From NCBI RefSeq assembly GCF_014211915.1, contig NZ_CP060039.1, forward strand, positions 1,054,001 through 1,118,000: a DNA stretch of 64,000 nt. Reading direction: 5' to 3'. The translations under genes were made by a program, and so were the position numbers. This DNA is from Burkholderia cenocepacia (GTDB lineage: Bacteria; Pseudomonadota; Gammaproteobacteria; Burkholderiales; Burkholderiaceae). Below, piece by piece: positions 25,216-32,895 of this stretch. The number at the start of each line of letters is the position of its first letter. Positions within the stretch are counted from its first letter, which is position 1. Under the pieces are notes generated by a model. The model searched no databases and was not told the DNA's origin. It worked only from the letters and a program-made list of their open reading frames with translations.

Positions 25216-25860
25216 TCATTTGCCGACGATCACGTGGGGCGGCATCTCGTCGAGCGTGCTCGCTTCCACTTCGATCTCCGAACAGACTACCGATGTGTCG
25301 ACAATCGTCAGCGTCTGGGCCTGTGCGCCAATGACGCGCGGATAGCGCGACACACGCGGCCCGCGCGGCTTCTCGGCTCGCTGCGCCGGGCGGCGCAGGA
25401 AGCGCGACAGTTCCGTCAGCGCCAACTGATAGACATCCCGCTTGAACTCGATCACCGCATCGAGCGGCACCCAGTACTCGTTCCAGCGCCACGCATCGAA
25501 CTCCGGGTGGTCGGTCGCGCGCAAGCAAATGTCGCAATCGCGTCCGACCATCCGCAGCAGGAACCAGATCTGCTTCTGGCCGCGGTAATGACCGCGTACT
25601 TCGCGTTTGATGAACTTGTCAGGCACCTCGTAACGCAACCAGTCGCGTGTGCGGCCGATTATCTTGACGTGTTCCGGATGCAGGCCCGTTTCCTCGTGCA
25701 GTTCCCGGTACATCGCCTGCATGGGGGTCTCGCCGTACTTGATCCCACCTTGAGGAAACTGCCAGGAATGCTCGCGGAGCCGCTTGCCCCAAAACACCTC
25801 GTTGCGCGCGTTCAAGAGGATGATGCCGACGTTCGGGCGAAAGCCTTCACGATCCAGCAT
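25216..25860 (-). CDS. rppH: RNA pyrophosphohydrolase RppH
   Basis: RppH removes pyrophosphate from 5'-triphosphate mRNA ends and so triggers RNase E decay. The 214-residue Nudix protein starts [17 protein letters not shown] and has [12 protein letters not shown] leading into the Nudix box [10 protein letters not shown]. The C-terminal 55 residues are variable and basic. The surrounding reading frame is open for over 3 kb, but only this end is a gene; the rest is antisense to proS. AAGGTGG precedes the ATG. It diverges from proS. Confidence 0.95.
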   Translation of the reverse strand: MLDREGFRPNVGIILLNARNEVFWGKRLREHSWQFPQGGIKYGETPMQAMYRELHEETGLHPEHVKIIGRTRDWLRYEVPDKFIKREVRGHYRGQKQIWFLLRMVGRDCDICLRATDHPEFDAWRWNEYWVPLDAVIEFKRDVYQLALTELSRFLRRPAQRAEKPRGPRVSRYPRVIGAQAQTLTIVDTSVVCSEIEVEASTLDEMPPHVIVGK

Positions 25861-25893
25861 ACAACCACCTTCGAATCCTTTAAAATTGCTTTG

Positions 25894-25899
25894 ATTATA
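25894..25899 (-). promoter_or_regulatory. Candidate -10 box for rppH
   Basis: The minus strand reads TATAAT 34 bases before the rppH start, in a short AT-rich stretch. No clear -35 is visible. Confidence 0.45.
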
Positions 25900-26049
25900 A
25901 ACAGATAACGGGCGCTGCGCACCGTGACGGAGCGAATCCGCGCGGGGTACGCCGGCTGAATTGTCCCTGATTAGTCTGCTACGTCGTCTGCGCCATCGTC
26001 GTCCCTCGTTGTTCGCCGCGCGCAGCTTTTTCACCTTGAAACTTTTTCG

Positions 26050-26076
26050 GGCGCCCCGCCTGGAGGCGCCGTTTTT
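26050..26076 (+). terminator. Terminator-like hairpin in the proS leader
   Basis: GGCGCC (26050-26055) pairs with GGCGCC (26065-26070) around a nine-base loop, followed by GTTTTT. It lies only 13 bases before the proS ATG. It could be an attenuator or a 5'-UTR structure rather than the end of an upstream gene. Confidence 0.45.
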
Positions 26077-26088
26077 GGAACCGTCCGC

Positions 26089-27825
26089 ATGAAAGCTTCC
26101 CGTTTCTTTATCGGCACCCTGAAAGAGGCACCCGCCGACGCAGAGATCGTCAGCCACAAGCTGATGGTCCGCGCCGGCATGATCCGTCGCGTCGCCGGCG
26201 GCATCTACAACTACCTGCCGGTCGGCCTGCGTTCGATTCGCAAGGTCGAGGCGATCGTGCGCGAGGAAATGAACCGGGCGGGCGCCATCGAGCTGCTGAT
26301 GCCGGCCGTGCAGCCGGCCGAGCTGTGGCAGGAGTCGGGCCGCTGGGAGCAGTACGGCCCCGAGCTGCTGCGCTTCAAGGACCGCAAGGACAACGATTTC
26401 GTGATCGGGCCGACGCACGAGGAAGTCGTCACCGACATCGCGCGCAACCAGATCAAGAGCTACCGGCAGATGCCGGTGAATTTCTACCAGATCCAGACGA
26501 AGTTCCGCGACGAGATCCGGCCGCGCTTCGGCGTGATGCGCGGCCGCGAATTCATCATGAAGGACGCGTATTCGTTCGACAAGGATGCGGCCGGCCTGAA
26601 CGAGTCGTACCGCAAGATGTACGACGCGTACGTGCGCATCTTCACGCGCCTCGGCCTCGAGTTTCGCGCGGTGGCGGCCGACAGCGGCTCGATCGGCGGC
26701 AACTTCTCGCACGAGTTCCACGTGATCGCCGACACCGGCGAGGACGCGATCGCCTACTGCCCGACGTCCGAATTCGCGGCGAACGTCGAGGCGGCCGAAG
26801 CGCTGCCGCTGACGCCTGAGCGCGCGGCGCCCGCCGAAGCGATGGAAAAGGTCGCGACGCCCGGCAAGGCGAAGTGCGAGGCCGTCGCCGAACTGCTGTC
26901 GATCCCGCTCGAGCGCACGATCAAGTCGATCGTGCTCGCGACCGACAACGAAGGCGCCGAGCCGACCATCTGGCTCGTGATGCTGCGCGGCGATCACGAC
27001 CTGAACGAGATCAAGGTGGCGAAGCTGCCGGGCCTGAAGAACCACCGCTTCGCGACCGAGCAGGAAATCGTCGAGTGGTTCGGCACGCCGCCGGGCTACC
27101 TCGGCCCGGTCGGCACGAAGAAGCCCGTGAAGGTGATCGCGGACCGCACGGTCGCGAACATGAGCGACTTCGTCGTCGGCGCGAACGAGGTCGACTATCA
27201 CATCGCCGGCGTGAACTGGGGCCGCGACCTGCCGGAGCCGGAAGTCGCCGACGTGCGCAACGTGAAGAAGGGCGACCCGTCGCCGGACGGCAAGGGCGTG
27301 ATCGACATCTGCCGCGGCATCGAAGTCGGCCACGTGTTCCAGCTCGGCACCAAGTACTCGGAAGCGATGGGCGCGACCTTCCTCGACGAGTCGGGCAAGC
27401 CGCAGCCGATGCTGATGGGCTGCTACGGCGTCGGCATCACGCGCATTCTCGGCGCGGCGATCGAACAGAACTTCGACGACAAGGGGATCATCTGGCCCGA
27501 GTCGATCGCACCGTTCGAGGTCGTGCTGTGCCCGATGGGCTATGACCGCAGCGACATGGTGCGCGAGACGGCCGACAAGCTGTACGCGGAACTCGTCGCG
27601 GCCGGTATCGACGTGATCCTCGACGATCGCGGCGAGCGCCCGGGCGTGATGTTCGCCGACTGGGAACTGATCGGCGTGCCGCATCGTCTGGTGATCGGCG
27701 AGCGCGGCCTGAAGGAAGGCAAGATCGAGTACCAGGGCCGCCGCGATGCCGAAGCGACGCTGCTGCCGGCCGACACGGCCGCGGCGGCGGTCGCGGAGAA
27801 GATCCGCGCCGCGCTCGCGCACTAA
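26089..27825 (+). CDS. proS: Proline--tRNA ligase
   Basis: The 578-residue class II aminoacyl-tRNA synthetase is of the bacterial type with an editing (INS) domain. Motif 1/2 segments ([42 protein letters not shown]) occupy the first 160 residues, the INS editing domain about 220-400, then motif 3 ([15 protein letters not shown]), and a C-terminal anticodon-binding domain. It diverges from rppH and is followed 21 bases later by a marC-type gene. Confidence 0.97.
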   Translation: MKASRFFIGTLKEAPADAEIVSHKLMVRAGMIRRVAGGIYNYLPVGLRSIRKVEAIVREEMNRAGAIELLMPAVQPAELWQESGRWEQYGPELLRFKDRKDNDFVIGPTHEEVVTDIARNQIKSYRQMPVNFYQIQTKFRDEIRPRFGVMRGREFIMKDAYSFDKDAAGLNESYRKMYDAYVRIFTRLGLEFRAVAADSGSIGGNFSHEFHVIADTGEDAIAYCPTSEFAANVEAAEALPLTPERAAPAEAMEKVATPGKAKCEAVAELLSIPLERTIKSIVLATDNEGAEPTIWLVMLRGDHDLNEIKVAKLPGLKNHRFATEQEIVEWFGTPPGYLGPVGTKKPVKVIADRTVANMSDFVVGANEVDYHIAGVNWGRDLPEPEVADVRNVKKGDPSPDGKGVIDICRGIEVGHVFQLGTKYSEAMGATFLDESGKPQPMLMGCYGVGITRILGAAIEQNFDDKGIIWPESIAPFEVVLCPMGYDRSDMVRETADKLYAELVAAGIDVILDDRGERPGVMFADWELIGVPHRLVIGERGLKEGKIEYQGRRDAEATLLPADTAAAAVAEKIRAALAH

Positions 27826-27846
27826 GCGCGGCGACCGGGCGACACG

Positions 27847-28449
27847 ATGGAATACACATTCCTGTCGGCCACCGTGCTCCTCGTGCTGATCACGGATCCG
27901 CTCGGCAATATCCCGCTGTTCATTTCGGCGATGCGGGATGTGCCGCGCGAGCGGCGCGTGAAGCTGATCCTGCGCGAAGTGGGGATCGCGTTCGTGATCC
28001 TGCTGTTCTTCATGCTGGTCGGCGACCGCTTCCTGCGGATGATGAGCCTCACCGACCTGTCGCTGCGGCTCGGCGGCGGGATCGTGCTGTTCCTGATCGC
28101 GCTGCGGATGATCTTCCCGCACCCGGACGGCGCGCTCGGCAGCGATCCGCGCGCGGGCGGCGAGCCGTTCATCGTGCCGCTCGCGATTCCGGCGCTGGCC
28201 GGGCCGTCCGCGCTCGCGACGGTGATGCTGATGACGTCGCAGGCGCCCGGCAAGATGCTCGAGTGGGTCGGCGCGCTGACGGTCACGATGATCGTCTGCG
28301 CGATCACGCTGGTGCTGGCCGAGCGGATTCAGCAGTGGCTCGGCGAGCGGACGGTCGCCGCGTTCGAGCGGCTGATGGGCCTCGTGCTGGTGGCGATCTC
28401 GGTCGAGATGCTGCTGGCCGGCATCCGCGCGTTCGTGCACCAGTTATAA
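27847..28449 (+). CDS. MarC family integral membrane protein
   Basis: The 200-residue protein has about six hydrophobic segments and the MarC/UPF0056 patterns [12 protein letters not shown] at the start and [15 protein letters not shown] in the middle. The family has no agreed function despite the name. It is close behind proS and ends before a long GC-rich hairpin. Transport activity is an inference from its topology only. Confidence 0.9.
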   Translation: MEYTFLSATVLLVLITDPLGNIPLFISAMRDVPRERRVKLILREVGIAFVILLFFMLVGDRFLRMMSLTDLSLRLGGGIVLFLIALRMIFPHPDGALGSDPRAGGEPFIVPLAIPALAGPSALATVMLMTSQAPGKMLEWVGALTVTMIVCAITLVLAERIQQWLGERTVAAFERLMGLVLVAISVEMLLAGIRAFVHQL

Positions 28450-28466
28450 CGCAGGCGGCACGCACG

Positions 28467-28503
28467 AAAAAAGCGGCGCTCCGGGCAACCGGAGCGCCGC
28501 TTT
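28467..28503 (-). terminator. Terminator between marC-type gene and hpt
   Basis: GCGGCGCTCCGG (28473-28484) pairs with CCGGAGCGCCGC (28489-28500) around a GCAA loop. The A run at 28467-28472 becomes a T run on the minus strand, so it mainly ends the hpt transcript; TTT follows on the plus strand. Confidence 0.85.
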
Positions 28504-28530
28504 CCATTTATATAGCAGGCCGGGCGGCGA

Positions 28531-29082
28531 TCAGACGTTCGCGGTCAGCGCGCGGATCGTCGGCAGGTTGCGCCAGTAGCCCTTCGCGTCCATCCCGCAG
28601 CCGAACACGTAACGGTCCGGCACCGAGAAGCCGCAGAAGTCGGGGTGCAGCGGTTTCGCCTTCGCGAGCGTCTTCTCGCACAGCACGGCCGACATGAAGC
28701 GCTTCGCGCCCATGTCGAGGATGCGGTCGCGGATCGCGGCCATCGTCTCGCCTTCGTCGAGGATGTCGTCGAGTACGAGCACGATGCGGTCCTTTACCGA
28801 TTCGCGCGGCGCGACGCGCCAGTGCATCTCCGGGCTGCCCTGCGTCGTATTGCGGTAGCGGGTCAGGTGGATGTAGTCGAATTCGAGCGGGAAATCGAGA
28901 TGCGGCAGCAGCATCCCGGTAAACACCGCGGCGCCGCCCATCACCGAGAGAACGAGCGGGAACGCGTCGCCGATTTCGGCGCGGATCGCGTCGGCCATCT
29001 TCGAGATCGACGCGTTGACGGCGTCGGCCGAGACGATCTCTTCGGAGTGGTCGAAAATGTGGAGGGCTTCTTCGCGGTTCAT
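28531..29082 (-). CDS. hpt: Hypoxanthine-guanine phosphoribosyltransferase
   Basis: The 183-residue phosphoribosyltransferase salvages hypoxanthine and guanine with PRPP. The PRPP-binding loop VLVLDDILDEGETM lies near residues 97-110, and the later CGFSVPDRYVFGCGMD segment resembles the purine-binding region. It has also been called by its family name, hypoxanthine-guanine PRTase. The in-frame start at 29109 adds nine residues, but ATG 29082 (MNREEALHIFD) is preferred. It lies downstream of ffh on the same strand with a 94-base gap. Confidence 0.9.
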   Translation of the reverse strand: MNREEALHIFDHSEEIVSADAVNASISKMADAIRAEIGDAFPLVLSVMGGAAVFTGMLLPHLDFPLEFDYIHLTRYRNTTQGSPEMHWRVAPRESVKDRIVLVLDDILDEGETMAAIRDRILDMGAKRFMSAVLCEKTLAKAKPLHPDFCGFSVPDRYVFGCGMDAKGYWRNLPTIRALTANV

Positions 29083-29176
29083 GTGTTCTGGCGGGCAGTC
29101 GGTATACAAATAAGGATGAAGCAGAACGGCAGGCGCGCGCTACGGCAAAAACCCGCGCGCCGGCCGACGGACGAAA

Positions 29177-30544
29177 TCAGCGCATGCCGGGCATCATGCC
29201 CTTCAGGCCGCGCATCATCTTCTGCATGTTGCCGCCCTTCAGCTTCTTCATCATCGTACGCATCTGGTCGTACTGGTTCAGCATCCGGTTGACTTCCTGC
29301 ACCGGCACGCCCGCGCCGGCTGCGATGCGGCGCTTGCGCGTCGCCTTGATGATTTCGGGTTTCGCGCGCTCGGCGGGCGTCATCGAGCTGATGATGCCTT
29401 CCATCCGGCGGATCGACTTTTCGGCCTGGCCCATGTCGGCGCCGGCCGCCGCCTGCTGGAACTGCGCGGGGAGCTTGTCCATCAGCGACGACAGGCCGCC
29501 CATGTTCTTCATCTGCGAGATCTGCGCGCGGAAATCGTTCAGGTCGAAGTCGCCGCCTTTCTTGACCTTGTCGGCGAGCTTCTGCGCGGCCTGGACATCG
29601 ACGCCGCGCTGCGCTTCCTCGACGAGCGCGAGGATGTCGCCCATGCCGAGGATCCGGTTCGCCATCCGGTCGGGGTGGAACACCTCAAGGCCGTCGAGCT
29701 TCTCGGCGACGCCGACGAACTTGATCGGCTTGCCCGTGACGTGGCGCACCGACAGCGCGGCGCCGCCGCGCGAATCGCCGTCGAGCTTGGTCAGCACGAC
29801 GCCGGTGAGCGGCAGCGTGTCGTTGAACGCCTTCGCGGTGTTGACCGCGTCCTGGCCGAGCATCGCGTCGACGACGAACAGCGTTTCGGCCGGCTTCAGC
29901 GTGCCGTGCAGCGCGGCGATTTCCTGCATCATCGCCTCGTCGATGCCGAGGCGGCCGGCCGTGTCGACGAGCAGCACGTCATGGTAGTGGCGCTTCGCCC
30001 AGTCGACGGCGGCGAGCGCGATGTCGACGGGCTTCTGGTCCGGCGTGGACGGGAAGAAGTCGGCGCCGACCTGCTCGGTCACCGTTTTCAGCTGCATGAT
30101 CGCGGCCGGGCGATACACGTCGCACGACACGGTCAGCACCTTCTTCTTGTACTTCTCGCGCAGCAGCTTCGCGAGCTTGCCGACGGTCGTGGTCTTGCCG
30201 GCGCCCTGCAGGCCGGCCATCAGGATCACGGCGGGCGGCGTGACCGCGAGGTTCAGCTCCGCGGCCTTGCCTTCGTAGTCGCCGCCGATCACGGCGGTCA
30301 GTTCCTTCTGGACCACGCCGACGAGCGCCTGGCCCGGCGACAGGCTGCTGATCACTTCTTCGCCGAGCGCCTTTTCCTTGACCTTGGCGATGAATTCGCG
30401 GACGACCGGCAGCGACACGTCGGCTTCCAGCAGCGCGAGACGCACCTCGCGGAGCATCTCCTGCGTGTTCGCCTCGGTGAGCCGGGCTTCGCCGCGCAGC
30501 GTCTTGACGACGCGCGCCATCCGTTGAGTGAGATTGTCGAGCAT
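29177..30544 (-). CDS. ffh: Signal recognition particle protein Ffh
   Basis: Ffh binds 4.5S RNA and signal sequences and delivers nascent membrane proteins to FtsY. The 455-residue protein has an N-terminal helical domain, a GTPase domain with GLQGAGKT at 111-118, DTAGR and TKLDGD motifs, and a methionine-rich M domain ending in MKKLKGGNMQKMMRGLKGMMPGMR-type sequence. It diverges from the CcsA-like gene across 90 bases that must hold both promoters. Confidence 0.97.
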   Translation of the reverse strand: MLDNLTQRMARVVKTLRGEARLTEANTQEMLREVRLALLEADVSLPVVREFIAKVKEKALGEEVISSLSPGQALVGVVQKELTAVIGGDYEGKAAELNLAVTPPAVILMAGLQGAGKTTTVGKLAKLLREKYKKKVLTVSCDVYRPAAIMQLKTVTEQVGADFFPSTPDQKPVDIALAAVDWAKRHYHDVLLVDTAGRLGIDEAMMQEIAALHGTLKPAETLFVVDAMLGQDAVNTAKAFNDTLPLTGVVLTKLDGDSRGGAALSVRHVTGKPIKFVGVAEKLDGLEVFHPDRMANRILGMGDILALVEEAQRGVDVQAAQKLADKVKKGGDFDLNDFRAQISQMKNMGGLSSLMDKLPAQFQQAAAGADMGQAEKSIRRMEGIISSMTPAERAKPEIIKATRKRRIAAGAGVPVQEVNRMLNQYDQMRTMMKKLKGGNMQKMMRGLKGMMPGMR

Positions 30545-30634
30545 GGGGAGCGTTGGACAGTGGGGCCCGAAGGCGCGGCGGAACCGAACAAAAGGGAGCC
30601 GTCGCGGGAAGGGGGCCTAGTGTAAACTTCGAAC

Positions 30635-31528
30635 ATGGATATTGTACTGTATGCCCTCACCGCATTCCTGTACGGCGGCCTCGCCGTCGCAGGCTGGCGT
30701 ACGCACCGTCAGGGCGCGACGCCGCTCGTCGCGAGCGTGCCGGCCGTGCCGGTTCCCGCGTCCGCCGCGTCCGGGATGAGCGGGGCCGGCCGCGCGCTGC
30801 TGTTCGCCGCGCTGCTCGCGCACGGCGTGCTGCTCCACATGACGATCTTTCCGAACGACGCGATGGTGTTCGGCTTCGCGTTCGCGCTGTCCGCGATGTT
30901 CTGGCTCGGCGCCGGCATCTACTGGATCGAGAGCTTTTTCTTCCCGCTCGACAGCCTGCGCCTGCTGGTGCTGCCGCTCGCGTGCGGCGCGTCGCTGCTG
31001 CCGCTCGTGTTCGGCGGCGTGCGGGTGCTGCCTTATGCCGCAGCGCCGCTGTTCAAGCTGCATTTCCTGATCGCGAACATCGCGTACGGCCTCTTCGCGA
31101 TCGCCGCGCTGCACGCGATCCTGATGCTGATGGTGGAGCGGCGCCTGCAGTCGCTGCGTAGCGGCGGGCGCGACGGCTCGACGGGCTGGATCGCGAGCTG
31201 GCTCGAAACGCTGCCGCCGCTGCTCACGCTCGAGAAGCTGCTGTTCCGCCTGATCGGCGCCGGCTTCGTGCTGCTGACGCTCACCCTCGCGTCGGGCATC
31301 CTGTTCAGCGAGCAGGTCGATGCGCGCGCATTGCGGCTCGACCACAAGACGGTGTTCGCGATCCTGTCGTGGCTGATGTTCGGCGGCCTGCTGGTGGCCC
31401 GCAAGACGTCGGGCTGGCGCGGGCGCGGCGCCGCGCGCTGGGTGCTCGTGTCGTTCGCCGCGCTGCTGCTCGCGTACGTCGGCAGCCGGTTCGTTTTCGA
31501 GGTGCTGCTGCACCGCTCCGTGGTTTGA
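30635..31528 (+). CDS. CcsA/YpjD-like cytochrome c assembly-type membrane protein
   Basis: The 297-residue protein has about eight membrane segments and matches the cytochrome c assembly (CcsA/CcmC) fold, including HFLIANIAYGLF-type helices and a tail VSFAALLLAYVGSRFVFEVLL. In gamma-proteobacteria the homologue next to ffh is YpjD, whose role is not settled; in other groups CcsA transports or ligates haem. It lacks the clear tryptophan-rich WWD motif of dedicated haem handlers. A leader is hardly present: TGTAAACT ends only seven bases before the ATG. Confidence 0.8.
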   Translation: MDIVLYALTAFLYGGLAVAGWRTHRQGATPLVASVPAVPVPASAASGMSGAGRALLFAALLAHGVLLHMTIFPNDAMVFGFAFALSAMFWLGAGIYWIESFFFPLDSLRLLVLPLACGASLLPLVFGGVRVLPYAAAPLFKLHFLIANIAYGLFAIAALHAILMLMVERRLQSLRSGGRDGSTGWIASWLETLPPLLTLEKLLFRLIGAGFVLLTLTLASGILFSEQVDARALRLDHKTVFAILSWLMFGGLLVARKTSGWRGRGAARWVLVSFAALLLAYVGSRFVFEVLLHRSVV

Positions 31529-31541
31529 CCGCAGGTTTCCG

Positions 31542-31856
31542 ATGCGACAGATTCTTCTCCTGATCCTTCTCTTCTTCGCGGGTTCGTGGCTCGCGCGCAA
31601 GCTGCGTCACGCGCAGGAACAGGCGCAGGCGCGCACCGGCCGCGGCGCCGGTTACGACGAGGCGCCCGGCGCCGGCGCGGGTGCCGCGCGCCCGAACGGC
31701 GACGCGCGGTCGCTGCCCGAGCCGATGGTGCGCTGCGCCGAATGCGGCGTGCATGCGCCGAAGGGCGACGCGATTGCCGCGAGCGGCGAATACTTCTGCA
31801 GCGCCGAGCATGCGCGGCGCCATGCCGCGCGCGTGAACGGTCGCGACGCACGATGA
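31542..31856 (+). CDS. PP0621-family small membrane-anchored zinc-ribbon-like protein
   Basis: The 104-residue product starts with one membrane segment (residues 2-18), has an Ala/Gly-rich linker, and ends with a cysteine motif CAECG... YFCSAEH that resembles a degenerate TRASH or zinc ribbon. I recognise it as the PP0621 family, whose function is unknown. It overlaps the ampD start (ATGA) and follows the CcsA-like gene by 13 bases, so the three genes are probably one operon. Confidence 0.8.
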   Translation: MRQILLLILLFFAGSWLARKLRHAQEQAQARTGRGAGYDEAPGAGAGAARPNGDARSLPEPMVRCAECGVHAPKGDAIAASGEYFCSAEHARRHAARVNGRDAR

Positions 31857-32443
31857 GCGACGCGGCCGTGTTGTCGGTCGACGCGAACGGCTGGGTGCGC
31901 GAAGCGCGCCATGCGCCGTCGCCGAACTTCGAGGCGCGGCCCGCGGGGGCGGTGCCGACGCTCGTGGTCGTTCACAACATCAGCCTGCCGCCCGGCGAAT
32001 TCGGTGGCGACGCGATCGAGGCGCTGTTCCTGAATCGCCTCGACTGCGATGCGCACCCCTATTACCAGAGCCACCTGCGCGGCGTGCGCGTGTCCGCCCA
32101 TTTCCTGATCCGCCGCGGCGGCGAGCTCGTGCAGTTCGTGTCGTGCGACGAGCGCGCATGGCATGCAGGCTCGTCCGAGTTCTTCGGCCGCACGCGCTGC
32201 AACGACTTCTCGATCGGCATCGAGCTCGAGGGCGCGGACGACGTGCCGTTCGACGATGCCCAATACGCGGTGCTCGCCGCGCTCTCCCGCGCGCTCGCCG
32301 CGCGCTACCCGGTCGACGCGTTCGCGGGGCACTCGGACGTCGCGCCGGGCCGCAAGACCGACCCGGGCCCGCATTTCGATTGGCAACGCTTCGCGAGCGA
32401 TGCCGGTTTTTCCGCCGAATACTTTCCTTTCCGTCAGCACTGA
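31853..32443 (+). CDS. ampD: 1,6-anhydro-N-acetylmuramyl-L-alanine amidase AmpD
   Basis: AmpD is the cytoplasmic zinc amidase that cuts anhydro-muropeptides in wall recycling; its loss raises ampC-type beta-lactamase expression in many Gram-negatives. The 196-residue product has zinc ligands His41 (VVHNISLP), His160 (FAGHSDVAPG) and Asp170 (KTDPGPHFDW), with the amidase_2 fold between. It has no signal peptide, which supports the cytoplasmic AmpD rather than the periplasmic AmiD form. Start ATG 31853 overlaps the preceding stop. Confidence 0.95.
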   Translation: MSDAAVLSVDANGWVREARHAPSPNFEARPAGAVPTLVVVHNISLPPGEFGGDAIEALFLNRLDCDAHPYYQSHLRGVRVSAHFLIRRGGELVQFVSCDERAWHAGSSEFFGRTRCNDFSIGIELEGADDVPFDDAQYAVLAALSRALAARYPVDAFAGHSDVAPGRKTDPGPHFDWQRFASDAGFSAEYFPFRQH

Positions 32444-32456
32444 TCGCGGGGTTTTT

Positions 32457-32484
32457 TGATCGGAGAAAGTTTTTTCTCCGATCA
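32457..32484 (+). terminator. Perfect inverted repeat after ampD
   Basis: TGATCGGAGAAA (32457-32468) and TTTCTCCGATCA (32473-32484) form a perfect 12-bp stem with a four-base loop. There is no T run after it, so it may be a terminator of the rho-assisted kind, an mRNA end stabiliser or a protein-binding site. Confidence 0.5.
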
Positions 32485-32541
32485 ATGCCTTGCCGTGTCT
32501 GCGCGTGAGCGATGTCAAGACCTCTATCGCAAATTATCCGT

Positions 32542-32570
32542 TTGGACGTCCTCCGAATGTCCACTATACT
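32542..32570 (+). promoter_or_regulatory. Sigma-70 promoter of nrdA
   Basis: TTGGAC (32542-32547) and TATACT (32565-32570) are spaced by exactly 17 bases. The -10 box lies inside the first NrdR box. Transcription would start near 32577, leaving a leader of about 320 bases before nrdA. Confidence 0.72.
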
Positions 32571-32607
32571 TGGTGCCAGTTGAGTAGTTCTGTACTAGAT
32601 ATAGTGT
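32561..32607 (+). promoter_or_regulatory. Tandem NrdR boxes upstream of nrdA
   Basis: Two 16-base sites resemble the palindromic NrdR consensus acaCwAtATaTwGtgt: 32561-32576 (about 11 of 16 matches) and 32592-32607 (about 13 of 16). Their starts are 31 bases apart, three helical turns, which is the usual NrdR arrangement. The first covers the -10 box, so NrdR with bound dATP/ATP would block the promoter. Confidence 0.75.
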
Positions 32608-32741
32608 GTGTCGCAGGGGAAAACCCGAGCGGCACCGGCCGGCGGGCAACGCCGGCGGACAGGGTTCTCAGGGCGGCGCGTCAGGCCGGGCGGTCCGGGC
32701 GTCGCGATCAGCGCAGCGAACATCGACGGGGCAGGGTATAC

Positions 32742-32852
32742 ATGACGAAGCACACGACCGGCTGGGTTGTCGCGCATCGACCGAACCGGCTTCCCCGGCG
32801 CATCGCTCGCCTCTTACCGCTCGCGCACCGCATTGCGCAGCGTTCGTTTTAA
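32742..32852 (+). CDS. Possible 36-codon leader ORF in the nrdA 5' region
   Basis: Within the 452-base gap between ampD and nrdA there is an ATG preceded by GGGGCAGGG and followed by 36 codons ending in TAA at 32850-32852. The peptide would be basic (many Arg and His). It resembles no family I know and might be chance. The rest of the gap holds the promoter, NrdR boxes and a GC-rich untranslated leader. Confidence 0.2.
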   Translation: MTKHTTGWVVAHRPNRLPRRIARLLPLAHRIAQRSF

Positions 32853-32895
32853 TCCGCGGTTCTCTCCGCACCATCCAACACCAGGAGCTTTGCAC

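Noticed and set aside
25861..28440. A minus-strand frame of over 1000 codons running through proS and marC
   Set aside because: It is the GC-rich antisense shadow of plus-strand genes; the translation is low-complexity (Arg, His, Asp, Ala rich) and only its last 214 codons (RppH) resemble a protein family.
31369..31856. Alternative plus-strand frames overlapping the CcsA-like and PP0621 genes
   Set aside because: Arg/Ala-rich shadows without start signals.
32600..32760. Cobalamin riboswitch or 4.5S-like RNA in the nrdA leader
   Set aside because: Some fragments (GTCAGG, GGGAA) look suggestive, but the B12 box, the SRP GGAAGCA core and the needed pairings are absent.
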